Source of the DNA: Hoeflea sp.
GTDB lineage: Bacteria > Pseudomonadota > Alphaproteobacteria > Rhizobiales > Rhizobiaceae
NCBI RefSeq assembly: GCF_014359905.1
Contig: NZ_JACIYP010000034.1
Coordinates: forward strand, 1 to 48,605
DNA: 48,605 nt
Direction of reading: 5' to 3'
Position 1 is the stretch's first letter. Every line of letters begins with the position of its first letter. Positions 8,020 through 16,437 of this stretch are shown in pieces. The notes beneath the pieces were generated by a model. The model searched no databases. It was given only the letters and a program-made list of their open reading frames with translations, and had not been told where the DNA came from. The position numbers and the translations under genes were made by a program.

Positions 8020-8406
8020 ATGAACTCATCATTCGCCTTCGCCGCCATCGCCCTCACGGTCGTCGCCGGACACCTTGTTCTTGCAGTTCCCGCGTCAGCG
8101 CAGAGTGTTCAGGACGAGTACTGCACCCGGATCAGCCAGAACGACAAGTTTGCCTCTGACGGCTACCAATTGTCGGACGCCGCATCCATCCTGAGACAGG
8201 ACCGTGCCAATTTTCACAAGTTCGGCATGGCCGATGATGAAGACCAGGGAGACAACACCTTCTCCAGCACCCAGGCGCGCGCGCGCATTCCGGCACTGGT
8301 TGACAATGGCGACTCCGATCAGGGCATTCTGAACAGCATCGTCAATCGCACGCCGTTCGTCTGCGTCGAAATCTACAGAAACTACATGTACGTCTATGGC
8401 GGCTGA
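8020..8406 (+). CDS. Small secreted protein with DAASILRQDRANFH motif
   Basis: This 128-residue protein has a signal peptide ending in ASA-QS. I cannot assign a named family. The mature part contains YCT, then DAASILRQDRANFH, FG, AD, GD, ARAR and P, and a C-terminal Cys. The same order of motifs occurs in the 216-residue protein on the opposite strand at 14714-15364, so the two are paralogues; this copy ends where the other continues for a further domain of about 85 residues. The two cysteines probably form a disulphide. The ATG at 8020 is chosen because the signal peptide starts there; AAGGGAAAG lies upstream. Confidence 0.75.
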   Translation: MNSSFAFAAIALTVVAGHLVLAVPASAQSVQDEYCTRISQNDKFASDGYQLSDAASILRQDRANFHKFGMADDEDQGDNTFSSTQARARIPALVDNGDSDQGILNSIVNRTPFVCVEIYRNYMYVYGG

Positions 8407-8818
8407 CCTGACGCTGCCGGGCTATCGGGGGCAGTGTCGCTGAGGACGCTGCCGGCCGGCTTGCCTCGCGCGCACAGGGTCGATCCAAGCAGCATGGCCT
8501 CTCCGTCGGTTGTTCTTCAAGCTTCGGCCCTGGACGCCCCCATCCGGATCAATCCGGAATTCGCATGGGGGCGTTCGGACTGCACTTTGTCCTGTCGCGC
8601 AGATCGGTGCATGCAGTTTCCGCTGATGGTCTGTACCGTCAGTCGGTGCATCCAGCTTGGGCGAACTGCGCGTCTGCCAGCCGGCGACTGCGTTCGTGCA
8701 CCCGTCCGATGGTGACGCGGAACCATCCGGCAATAATCCTATAATATCATGATTGTCGTTTTCTTTTGATGATTCCCGGCCTATCTAGGAATGGGGCATT
8801 CAGGGGGAGCGGCATATC
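8407..8818. other. 412-base intergenic region
   Basis: No gene is seen. It holds a nested hairpin at 8534-8574, an imperfect direct repeat around GGTGCAT at 8600-8616 and 8640-8655, and a consensus TATAAT at 8740-8745 about 75 bases before the AraC-type gene. I see no good -35 at the right distance from it. Confidence 0.6.
8534..8574. repeat. Nested hairpin
   Basis: Perfect 10-base outer arms ACGCCCCCAT (8534-8543) and ATGGGGGCGT (8565-8574) enclose a second perfect stem CCGGAT (8544-8549) and ATCCGG (8552-8557). No U-tract follows. It could end transcription from the secreted-protein gene upstream or be a structured RNA element. Confidence 0.6.
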
Positions 8819-9874
8819 TTGAACACCGATGCGGTTGCCGTGAAGGAGAATGACCGGCCATTCATGCGGTTCTCGACTGCGGCCTTTGCTCCCGAGGATG
8901 GCTTTGACGCATACAGGACCCTTTATGCGGGCGGTAGCGACGTGTCGCGCCTGGGCTCAGGATTTGGCGCCCAGCTGGAAGTCAGGCCGCTGGGCGATGT
9001 CGTGATCTTTCAGCGGTGGCTCAATGATGTCGCGCATGAGCGCTCATCGCAGCGCATCCGGCAGGACGACTTCGAGCATTTTGTCGTGCAGATGCCGCTC
9101 ACAGGGTCCCTGGTCACGCAGACGCCCGACGGTGTCCAGGTGGTCAAACCTGGCGAGATCATTTTTTTCGATGCCCGCAGACCCTATCACACCCGTTCCA
9201 ACGGCGTGCACCTGCTCACCTTTTCAGTTGCGCGCTATCTTGTGGAGAGGGCGTTCGCGGCTTCGGAAGACCTCCACGGGCGAATCCTTGCTGCGGGCCA
9301 ATCTGCAATCCTTGGGGACTTTATGGGTTCATTGACCCGTCATGCGGGGTCGCTCGCGGGAACCGGGCTGAGTGACTCCCTGAACGTGTTCTCCGACCTC
9401 CTCGCCATGACCCTGCGTCAGTCCGAGAAGCTGGATGACGTGAGCGAAAGCATGCGCGACAAACTCCATCTCGCCCGCAGGGTTATCGAGGATGAACTGT
9501 ATCGACCCGATCTCAATCCGGATCTGATTGCGGCACGCGTGGGAATGTCCCGCTCGCGGCTCTACGAGCTTTTCAGACAATTCGGCGGTGTGGCGAGCTA
9601 TATCCAGCTGAGGCGCGCGCACAGGTTCCGGGTCCTGCTGAGCCATGCGCGGGATGTGCGGAGCATGGCCGAACTTGCATTTGCCTGCGGTTTCGCCAGC
9701 GAAAGCCACGCAAGCCGGACGTTCCGCGATGCTTTCGGCATTCCGCCCGGACGGTTCCGCAAGCGTCAGGCCCTGGATGTGAGTCCATCGCGTCGGATGG
9801 GCTTCGAACAGAATGGCGGCTTCAATGCCTGGATAGCTTCGCTCGGCCCCCGTACGCGCACCGGCCGCGCGTGA
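8819..9874 (+). CDS. AraC-family transcriptional regulator
   Basis: This 351-residue regulator has an N-terminal AraC-binding-like sensing domain (about residues 15-200) and a C-terminal double helix-turn-helix (about 235-325), with DLIAARVGMSRSRLYELF as the first HTH and MAELAFACGFASESHASRTF as the second. The start is a TTG preceded by GGGGGAG; the next in-frame ATG (Met17) is the alternative. Its stop overlaps the MFS gene start by four bases (GTGA). It probably controls that transporter and senses its substrate. Confidence 0.9.
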   Translation: MNTDAVAVKENDRPFMRFSTAAFAPEDGFDAYRTLYAGGSDVSRLGSGFGAQLEVRPLGDVVIFQRWLNDVAHERSSQRIRQDDFEHFVVQMPLTGSLVTQTPDGVQVVKPGEIIFFDARRPYHTRSNGVHLLTFSVARYLVERAFAASEDLHGRILAAGQSAILGDFMGSLTRHAGSLAGTGLSDSLNVFSDLLAMTLRQSEKLDDVSESMRDKLHLARRVIEDELYRPDLNPDLIAARVGMSRSRLYELFRQFGGVASYIQLRRAHRFRVLLSHARDVRSMAELAFACGFASESHASRTFRDAFGIPPGRFRKRQALDVSPSRRMGFEQNGGFNAWIASLGPRTRTGRA

Positions 9875-11139
9875 CATTTCAAGCGACGACGGCAAGCCGC
9901 GGGTCTTGGCTTCTTGCCCTCTCATTGGCCGCCGTTCACCTGGTCTCCTCGGTAGATCGCCATATTGTGACGCTGGTCCTGAGTGCGATCGAGTTCGAAT
10001 TCAAGCTGACCGACACGGATCTCGGCTTTCTGCATGGCACCGCCTACGTGCTGCTATACGCGGTTGCCATCGTTCCTTTCGGCATGCTTGCCGACCGCCA
10101 CGATCGACGGCGGATCGTCATCGGCGGACTGATCATCTGGACGATCGGCACGGCCGCATGCGGTCTGGCGCAATCCTACACGCAACTGGTGGTCGCGCGC
10201 ATGGTGGTCGGGCTTGGGCAGGCAGCGTTGGTGCCCACCGCCATATCCCTGATCGCCGAGAGCTTCGGAGCGCGCCGGATGGGTCGCCCGGTCGCGGTCT
10301 TCACCGCTGCAGCGACGCTGGGGCGCGGTGTCGCGCTTTTTGGCGGAGGTGTGTTGCTGGCCCTGATCATCAATGGCGGTCTGCCGCCGCTTCTGGCACC
10401 CTGGCGCATGCTGTTTCTGGTGTCCCTGTCGCTCAATCTGATGGTGCTGGCCTGGTATTGCACGACCGGGCCGGTGCCTCGCGCGGCAAGATCGGATGTA
10501 TCGACGCGCGATCTCCTGGGAATTGCGGCCTCCCGCTGGCCGGTCTTTCTGGCCTATTTCGGCGGCGCGGCGGCCAGCATCTCGCTGGTCCAGATCATTG
10601 CCGCCTGGACCCCGACAATGCTTGTCCGCTCGTTCGCTTTCACGGCATCGCAAAGCGGCCTTCTTTTCGGGCCGATCGTGCTGTGTTTCGGTCCCGCGGG
10701 AAATATTGTCGGCGGATGGTTTGTCGACCATCTTGAAAGACGTGGCGTGCCGGGCGCCCCTGCCCTGGCCAACGCCCTTTTTCTGATCGCCGCCATCCTT
10801 GCGGGGTCGATCCTTTGCAGTGCCCAAACCCTGCCGATTGCCGTAACGGGGTTGATGGCAACAACATTCGCCCTCGGCATGACGACGCCCACCGGTCTGG
10901 TCGGGATTCAGAATCTCACGCCGACGGCCATCCGCGGGCGGGTGACGGGGGTGTTTGTCCTATGCGTGACCCTGGTTTCGCTCGGCGCCGGACCGGTAAC
11001 GGTGGGCTGGCTGAGCGATCAGTTCCATGATGCCGCCAACGGGCTTCGCCTGGCGGTTCTCGTCACGTTCTGGAGCATCGGCTGCCTCGGCATCCTCTCG
11101 GCCATCGCCGCCCAGCGGCTTGACCGGGCTACGGCCTGA
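9871..11139 (+). CDS. MFS transporter
   Basis: This 422-residue protein has about 12 membrane segments. The major-facilitator motif A is seen as GMLADRHDRRRIVIGG between helices 2 and 3, and the N-terminus (SLAAVHLVSSVDRHIVTLVL) resembles organic-acid or spinster-like MFS carriers. The start is a GTG overlapping the AraC stop, so the two are translated together. The substrate is unknown; no enzyme gene adjoins. Confidence 0.9.
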   Translation: MTFQATTASRGSWLLALSLAAVHLVSSVDRHIVTLVLSAIEFEFKLTDTDLGFLHGTAYVLLYAVAIVPFGMLADRHDRRRIVIGGLIIWTIGTAACGLAQSYTQLVVARMVVGLGQAALVPTAISLIAESFGARRMGRPVAVFTAAATLGRGVALFGGGVLLALIINGGLPPLLAPWRMLFLVSLSLNLMVLAWYCTTGPVPRAARSDVSTRDLLGIAASRWPVFLAYFGGAAASISLVQIIAAWTPTMLVRSFAFTASQSGLLFGPIVLCFGPAGNIVGGWFVDHLERRGVPGAPALANALFLIAAILAGSILCSAQTLPIAVTGLMATTFALGMTTPTGLVGIQNLTPTAIRGRVTGVFVLCVTLVSLGAGPVTVGWLSDQFHDAANGLRLAVLVTFWSIGCLGILSAIAAQRLDRATA

Positions 11140-11338
11140 GCAAATCCGGGCGAAGTGTGGCTTTGCTGAAGATTGCTTCAGATCGGTCGCCGGATGCAGG
11201 CTGTTGCGCCTGGGTTGTCCCAGCGTCCTGTATTTTGGGCTCAGCATCCGTTTGAGCATAACACGCTTCAACTTGGCATTGATAAACCCGCGCGGCGATT
11301 TTAACGGTACGGATCTGTCGTGTTGAACTGGAGATGTC

Positions 11339-11692
11339 ATGACCCGTCTGTTTTGTCTTGCACTTTCAATCACACTACTGGTCTCGACGGCGTCCGCCCG
11401 TGCGGACAATCTCCGCGACGATGACTGGAGCTTCAATTTCTTCAACGACTCCCGGCTTGCGGTCACGCAGATCAACACGAAGAACCGGAACGGAAAATGG
11501 AGCCGCAACTGGTTGCGCAGCCGCATGAGCAGTGGCACCGGGCTGACCCTGAGCTTCTACGACAAGAGCGATGATCGCTGTGAAGTGCGGACCTATATCA
11601 AGTTCACCGATGATTCCTTTTATGACGAGGTCATCGACTATTGCGGCATCGCGATTGTCCGGGTGACCGACCGGGAACTGACGACGGAATAA
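11339..11692 (+). CDS. Small secreted protein, unknown family
   Basis: This 117-residue protein has a Sec signal peptide (LFCLALSITLLVSTASARA). I do not recognise the mature part. It begins with an acidic DDDWSFNFFNDS stretch, is rich in Asp, Arg and Trp, and holds two cysteines about 20 residues apart. The predicted pattern is mostly beta. TGGAG precedes the ATG. It follows the MFS gene after about 200 bases and probably has its own promoter; TTGATA followed by an AT-rich stretch is seen near 11280-11305. Confidence 0.65.
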   Translation: MTRLFCLALSITLLVSTASARADNLRDDDWSFNFFNDSRLAVTQINTKNRNGKWSRNWLRSRMSSGTGLTLSFYDKSDDRCEVRTYIKFTDDSFYDEVIDYCGIAIVRVTDRELTTE

Positions 11693-11816
11693 CCGGCGGC
11701 GCGGTCCTGAAAAGCGATCTCCGACACGCGATTGCGTGCGGGATAACACCCATGAAGGTCACGCGTCCATGACGATTCCGGGTGCGGCGCGCCTCATGGC
11801 CGAGAGGAATTTGCCC

Positions 11817-13007
11817 ATGGTCTTGACCCGGCTTCGCACGATGCTGCTTGCCGCGCTGGCTCTCTTGTTGCTGCAAGGTCCGGGCAGTCTGGCCCAGTCC
11901 ATCGAGGATATGGCGCTTTCAGATGAGGAATTCGGCGAAGCCTACGACATCTTTCCTAGCGATATCGACACGATCTATCTCGACGGCACCGTGACGGGGA
12001 TGGACGGCAGCGTCGAGATAAGCGCCACCTGGATTGCCGTCGACGTGGCCGGCGTATCCGCGGATTTCGCGTTCCTGAACCTTGCGGCAGAGATCACGCC
12101 CGGCAATGACGTGTTCCATTTTGCCACCGACCGGCCGGACGACGGCTGGCCCGTCGGTGATTACAGGGTGGACGTCGCCATGAATGGCGAGACGGTCGAG
12201 ACCCTGGCGTTTTCCATCGAAGCAGCCACCGCCGACGCCGGCGATGGGGCGGCTGACGCCCAGGGCGCGCCGCTGCCAAGTCCCGCGAGCGCGACTTCCG
12301 CGGCGATCACCCTGGAGCAGACCATCCTTTCCGACAGTGAAATCGGAGGCAGCGTCGGTGCTTTTGCACCCGACACGGCGGTTCTCCATCCTCGATCCAA
12401 CATCCACGACGCGCCCGCCGGGACGGCCTTTACGGTCTCCTGGTTGGCTGCCGATGTCCCGGGCATCGAAAAGGGCCTTCTGATTGACAGCACCGACCTG
12501 GTGGCAGGCGCAGGCATGACCACCCTGAAGAGCCAGTTGTCCCGCCCCGATGCCGGCTGGCCTGTCGGGCGATACAGTGTCACGATCGCCGTGGCCGGCC
12601 GCATTCTGGAGGCCGTGACATTCGACATCGCGACGAAACAGGATCTCGAGCGTGGCGCGCAGGCGGCGTCGGACGCATCGCTGTCCGAGGTCCTGCTGTC
12701 GCTCAGCAAGGCCGGAAGCCCGGTTGAGACCATCCGCGCCGCCGACCGGCGCCTGTATCTGACGATGCGGGCGGAAAACGCGGCCGCGAAGACCAGGGTC
12801 AGGGCGTCTCTCGTCGTCGTGCATGCCGGCGACGTGCCGGACGGGTATGTCGTCCTCGAGCAGGAGCTCGAAGTTCTCGACGGCATGGATGCGCTGACCT
12901 ATGAATTCAGTGGCCCCGACCAGGGATGGCCGACGGGGCTCTACCGGATCGATCTTTCCATCAATGGCCGCCCGGCCGGCAACGTGCCCTTCGGTGTCGA
13001 GCCTTGA
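11817..13007 (+). CDS. Secreted protein with three tandem GWPxGxY repeats
   Basis: This protein has about 396 residues: a signal peptide (TMLLAALALLLLQGPGSLAQ) and three repeated units of roughly 110 residues. Each unit ends with a conserved pattern of P-D-x-GWP-x-G-x-YR-V-x(4)-N/A-G-R-x(5)-F-x-I/V: RPDDGWPVGDYRVDVAMNG, RPDAGWPVGRYSVTIAVAG and GPDQGWPTGLYRIDLSING. The units look like beta-sandwich domains, by the alternating hydrophobic pattern. Linkers are Ala/Asp-rich. I know no named function. The start at 11817 is chosen because GAGAGGA is correctly spaced; in-frame ATGs at 11736, 11769 and 11796 are alternatives. Confidence 0.72.
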   Translation: MVLTRLRTMLLAALALLLLQGPGSLAQSIEDMALSDEEFGEAYDIFPSDIDTIYLDGTVTGMDGSVEISATWIAVDVAGVSADFAFLNLAAEITPGNDVFHFATDRPDDGWPVGDYRVDVAMNGETVETLAFSIEAATADAGDGAADAQGAPLPSPASATSAAITLEQTILSDSEIGGSVGAFAPDTAVLHPRSNIHDAPAGTAFTVSWLAADVPGIEKGLLIDSTDLVAGAGMTTLKSQLSRPDAGWPVGRYSVTIAVAGRILEAVTFDIATKQDLERGAQAASDASLSEVLLSLSKAGSPVETIRAADRRLYLTMRAENAAAKTRVRASLVVVHAGDVPDGYVVLEQELEVLDGMDALTYEFSGPDQGWPTGLYRIDLSINGRPAGNVPFGVEP

Positions 13008-13060
13008 TCTGCGTTCGCGGATCCGGCGTCTGCGGAATTCTCTCACTTTGGAGTCAAGAC

Positions 13061-13993
13061 ATGATGATATGGCGCGCCCTGACAGTTGTGAGCGTGGTGC
13101 TTTTGGCAGGATCTGTGAGTCCCGCCTCGGCGCAAGGCTTTCAGCCCGAATGCATGGCCAAGGTCAAGCAATTGTGCGGGCGGGTGTCGCCGGGACGTTG
13201 CTTTCAGGATGAAACCTTGTGGGATTCGGTCCCGGCCCGCTGTTCGGGCGACATCCAGACGATGATCGAGATGGAGCGCGAGGCCGGCGAGGAGCAGGCG
13301 CAATCCGCCCGCCGCAAGACAGGCGGCGCGGATATCACCGACATGCGCGGCCAGTCCTACGGCGGCGTGCTGCGCAGCGGCCCAAGCATGAGTTCGCGCA
13401 AACTCGGCAGCCTCTATGAAGGCGACAACATCAACATCCTCGAGGACACCGGAGTCTGGTTCAACGACTACAAATGGTTCAGGATCGATACGCCCATCGG
13501 GGTGGGATTCCACTGGGGCGGGATCTTCTGCACCGAAAGCGCCCAGCGGCCCGAAGGCGTGTTTTCGACGTGCGGAGGTCAGCCCGACAATGAGCAGGGG
13601 TCTGTCGACGAAACGGCCGATGCGGCGGATTATGTTCGCGTGTTCTACACCGAACCATCTCTCTCGGAGGGCGTGAGCCGCGAGAACGAGATGTTCTTCA
13701 CCAATCCGGCGATCGATGCGATCCGCTCCAACAATGCGGCGTCCGGGGGCTGCATCGACACCAACCCGTTCGTCGATGCCCAGGATTACGACATCGACGA
13801 GATCACCCGCACCCTGACCGTGACGGCCAACCGGGCGGCGAACGGCCAGATGCTGGTCGAGGTCAATTTCGACAGTTTCGGGGAGACGAAGTACATCGTC
13901 TGGACCCTGGTCGGATCCTCGGGCTACTGGCAGGTGTCCGACATCGAAGGGTCGGACCCCGGCTCCCGGCTCGGGGCAATCCGCTGCAACTAG
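13061..13993 (+). CDS. Secreted Cys4-module and SH3-like protein with extra C-terminal domain
   Basis: This 310-residue protein has a signal peptide (VVSVVLLAGSVSPASA). The mature part has three parts. First is a cysteine module spaced C-x7-C-x7-C-x13-C, followed by GDIQTMIEMEREA. Next is a bacterial SH3-like domain (about residues 100-170) with GGVLRSGPSM, ILEDTGVWFNDYKWF and HWGGIFC. Last is a C-terminal domain of about 130 residues that I do not recognise. The first two parts match the next gene closely. SH3b domains usually bind cell wall or other proteins, so an envelope role is plausible but unproven. GGAG lies 7 bases before the ATG; ATG at 13064 is also possible. Confidence 0.75.
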   Translation: MMIWRALTVVSVVLLAGSVSPASAQGFQPECMAKVKQLCGRVSPGRCFQDETLWDSVPARCSGDIQTMIEMEREAGEEQAQSARRKTGGADITDMRGQSYGGVLRSGPSMSSRKLGSLYEGDNINILEDTGVWFNDYKWFRIDTPIGVGFHWGGIFCTESAQRPEGVFSTCGGQPDNEQGSVDETADAADYVRVFYTEPSLSEGVSRENEMFFTNPAIDAIRSNNAASGGCIDTNPFVDAQDYDIDEITRTLTVTANRAANGQMLVEVNFDSFGETKYIVWTLVGSSGYWQVSDIEGSDPGSRLGAIRCN

Positions 13994-14078
13994 AAGGCTA
14001 TCGGGTCACGGGCCGGCGGTTGCGCCGGGCCGAACCTCATCCGTTCTGCACCCTCATCTCCCAAGGATACCGATCAAG

Positions 14079-14576
14079 ATGACACGCTTTATCGCCATCA
14101 CGCTGTCAACCCTGGGCCTTCTGGTTGCCGGTTCGACCGCCTCGCTGGCGCAGATGAGCCGCGATTGCGACCAGCAGCTCACCGATATCTGCGCCGATGA
14201 AGATTACGTCAGCTGCATGAGCCGTCCCGGCATGATGGACATCATCGGTCCGGAATGCGTCGGCGACGTGCAGATGATGCTCGAAATGGACCGGGAAGCC
14301 AGGGCTGACCAGGGCGGCCAGGACACACAGGACGACACGATGCGCGGCCTTTCCTATGGCGGTGTGCTTCGCGAGGGCCCGGGCATGGAATACGCCAAGA
14401 TCGCCAGCATGCAGGAAGGCGACCCGATCGACATTCTCGAAGACAGCGGTGTCTGGTTCGACGGCTACAAGTGGTATTACATCCAGACATTCCGGGGCAG
14501 CGGATACCACTGGGGCGGCATCTTCTGCGTCGATGCGGCTACCCAGATCGAAGGCATCCTCGACAAGTGCTACTGA
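14079..14576 (+). CDS. Secreted Cys4-module and SH3-like protein
   Basis: This 165-residue protein has a signal peptide (LSTLGLLVAGSTASLAQ). It is a shorter paralogue of the preceding gene: the same C-x7-C-x7-C-x13-C module, then GDVQMMLEMDREA, then the SH3-like domain with GGVLREGPGM, ILEDSGVWFDGYKWY and HWGGIFC. It stops at the end of the SH3-like domain. The four N-terminal cysteines plus two in the SH3 part suggest disulphides. AAGGAT precedes the ATG. A strong terminator follows. Confidence 0.78.
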   Translation: MTRFIAITLSTLGLLVAGSTASLAQMSRDCDQQLTDICADEDYVSCMSRPGMMDIIGPECVGDVQMMLEMDREARADQGGQDTQDDTMRGLSYGGVLREGPGMEYAKIASMQEGDPIDILEDSGVWFDGYKWYYIQTFRGSGYHWGGIFCVDAATQIEGILDKCY

Positions 14577-14603
14577 GGGAACACTCCCGTTACGGGCACA
14601 CCG

Positions 14604-14646
14604 AAATGCCGGGCGCGCAGAGACTGCGCTCCCGGCATTTTGATTT
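14604..14646 (+). terminator. Intrinsic terminator
   Basis: A long stem has outer arms AAATGCCGGG (14604-14613) and CCCGGCATTT (14631-14640) with an inner stem GCGCAG/CTGCGC around an AGA loop, followed by TTTTGATTT. It ends transcription of the SH3-like gene pair and lies in the convergent gap with the 216-residue secreted protein. The reverse strand has AT pairs but a poorer U-tract, so it may be weakly bidirectional. Confidence 0.85.
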
Positions 14647-14713
14647 AGGCTGCAGCGGGCGATGCCGCCTGCCGTCATCCGCTTGCGCGCCGGAAGGGGC
14701 AGGCGCGGGATCG

Positions 14714-15364
14714 TTACTTGATGCGCTGGCAGCCCAGGGTCTGTTTCGTCTCTGACGAGAACCAGGTCAGGCTGTCCTGCTGCATGTCGGATACCGTGAT
14801 GTAGGCCTCGTCGGTGAGAAAGAGCGTGTAGGAATAGTCGGTTCCCTCCTGCAGCTCGATGATCGGCCGATCGCGGGCGCCGTCGTTGAAGATTTCGGGC
14901 GTGATCTGGAACGTTTCGGCGCCGCATTTCCATTGGCCGGCAAAGGCGAATACCGGCGGCGTGGGGTCGAGCGCTTCCGCATTCGAGATCCCCACGACCA
15001 TGGAGTGGGTGAAGATGTCGGTGCAGATGACCGGGTTGCCCTGGTTGATCTCCCGTGCGACGGCCGGATCGAGCTTGCCCTTGTCGATCATGGCCGGCAT
15101 GCGGGCGCGGGCCTCGGCGGTCGCGAAGCTGGCATCGCCAAGATCATCGGGATCGGCCTTGCCGAACCTGTGAAAATTGGCGCGATCCTGCCGCAGGATC
15201 GAAGCGGCATCCGTCAGCCTGGTTCCGGTGGAGGAGATCTTGTCCGCGTCGCTGACAAGTGTGCAGTAACGGTCCGTGTAGGTGTCCGGCGTCGACTGCG
15301 CGGCGGCGGCCCCTGCCCAGACCAGGGCTGCGGCGACCGGCAAACCGAGGGAGTGGATATTCAT
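14714..15364 (-). CDS. Secreted protein with DAASILRQDRANFH motif, long form
   Basis: This 216-residue protein has a signal peptide (PVAAALVWAGAAAAQ). The first half repeats the motif order of the gene at 8020 (YCT, DAASILRQDRANFH, FG, AD, GD, ARARMPA, C), so it is a paralogue. The second half adds a domain with WKCGAETFQITPEIF and a final Cys (TLGCQRI) that I cannot assign; its pattern suggests a small beta-barrel. The start at 15364 is preferred over ATG at 15373 because AAGGA is then correctly spaced. It is read towards the terminator at 14604-14646. Confidence 0.75.
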   Translation of the reverse strand: MNIHSLGLPVAAALVWAGAAAAQSTPDTYTDRYCTLVSDADKISSTGTRLTDAASILRQDRANFHRFGKADPDDLGDASFATAEARARMPAMIDKGKLDPAVAREINQGNPVICTDIFTHSMVVGISNAEALDPTPPVFAFAGQWKCGAETFQITPEIFNDGARDRPIIELQEGTDYSYTLFLTDEAYITVSDMQQDSLTWFSSETKQTLGCQRIK

Positions 15365-15500
15365 GCGTGTCATCCTTGAAAGGCTTGTTTGAGGCATCCT
15401 GCGCCATGCCGCCGATGCCATTTGGCGCGTGACGCCGCCTTCCCTTGTCCCCGTCTGCCGCTGCCGGCCCTGACCGGCGACCCGGGATCGGCGGCAGGCA

Positions 15501-16112
15501 TCAGTTCCAGTCGGCGGCATCGGTGCGGGGCGGGAAGCGCGCGTCGCACAATCCTCCCCTGGATGGCCTGAGGAGGAACGCGTCATGATCGTCCCTGCGG
15601 TCGATGACGGTGCTGTTCCTGCTGTCGTTGTGATAATTGCCGGTGGCCGGCATCACCACGAAGTTGCTCTTGTTCTCCAGCATGTAGCCATCCTTGGCCG
15701 TTCTGAGATCAAAGGTGCCGCTGTCCTCGTCCAGCCCGCATGCGAGCCTGTTGCCACCCGTCGGCTGGCAGACGCCGGCCCCCATCAGCGGCGCCATGGC
15801 GCCGTTCCGCAGCCGCACGGCAATGAAGAACGTGAGCGACTGGAACTCGCCGTCGGCGACCCAGTGCTGCACCGTCTCGCCGTCGATGACCTGGGTCGGC
15901 AGGTAGATGAAGGCGATGTCGGTGACGGTCTGGCGCGGATGGGACGCCATGTGGGCGGCCGAGTAGGAGCGCGAAAAGCAGGCAGGCTGCGCCGGATCGA
16001 TGAACGCCATGGGCGCCGGTCTCTTGCTGGCCGCCGCTGCGTCGGCGCCGGTGAAGGCGAGCCCCGAGATCAGGAATGAGACTGCGATTGCGGAAAAGAA
16101 AAGCCTGCGCAT
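15501..16112 (-). CDS. Secreted protein, unknown family
   Basis: This 203-residue protein has a signal peptide (LFFSAIAVSFLISGLAF, then GADA). I do not recognise the family. The mature part has four cysteines and readable segments IDPAQPACFSRSYSAAHM, TDIAFIYLPTQ and GNRLACGLDEDSGTF. The last 40 residues are rich in Arg and Asp. It is transcribed in the same direction as the 216-residue gene 136 bases downstream. AAGGA lies 11 bases before the ATG, slightly far. A run of eight G lies in its upstream region. Confidence 0.65.
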   Translation of the reverse strand: MRRLFFSAIAVSFLISGLAFTGADAAAASKRPAPMAFIDPAQPACFSRSYSAAHMASHPRQTVTDIAFIYLPTQVIDGETVQHWVADGEFQSLTFFIAVRLRNGAMAPLMGAGVCQPTGGNRLACGLDEDSGTFDLRTAKDGYMLENKSNFVVMPATGNYHNDSRNSTVIDRRDDHDAFLLRPSRGGLCDARFPPRTDAADWN

Positions 16113-16437
16113 GGGGATGCCGTCCTTGAAATGCACGATTCGGCCGTGTGCTGCGCCGGGGGGGGCAGGTCGCAGCGGATGTGCGGTCCGGCAGAGATTG
16201 GCTTGTCGCCGACAATGCGGAAAAGTCGCAAGGGGTGAAATGTCCCAGCGTCCCGGACTTCGGATCATCCATGCAGGGCGAGATGAAAAGCGCCCCGGCC
16301 GGTCAATGGCGCAACGACGCCCAGTCCCACAAGACGACGCCCGCCGGGCAAGGGCGGGCGAGGTCGGGGATCTCAGGCAGGCTTCAGGCCGGCTCAGCTT
16401 GACGGATAACCGTCGCGGTTTGCCGTCTCGGTTGCGA
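16113..16437. other. 325-base intergenic region
   Basis: It lies between the start of the secreted-protein gene and the stop of the RND permease, both on the minus strand. I see no gene or clear terminator. The only notable item is a run of eight G (16158-16165). Confidence 0.5.

Noticed and set aside
13994..14078. GGGCCGGCG/CGCCGGGCC stem between the two SH3-like genes
   Set aside because: The stem is imperfect, lacks a U-tract and is common in GC-rich spacers; too weak to list as a terminator.
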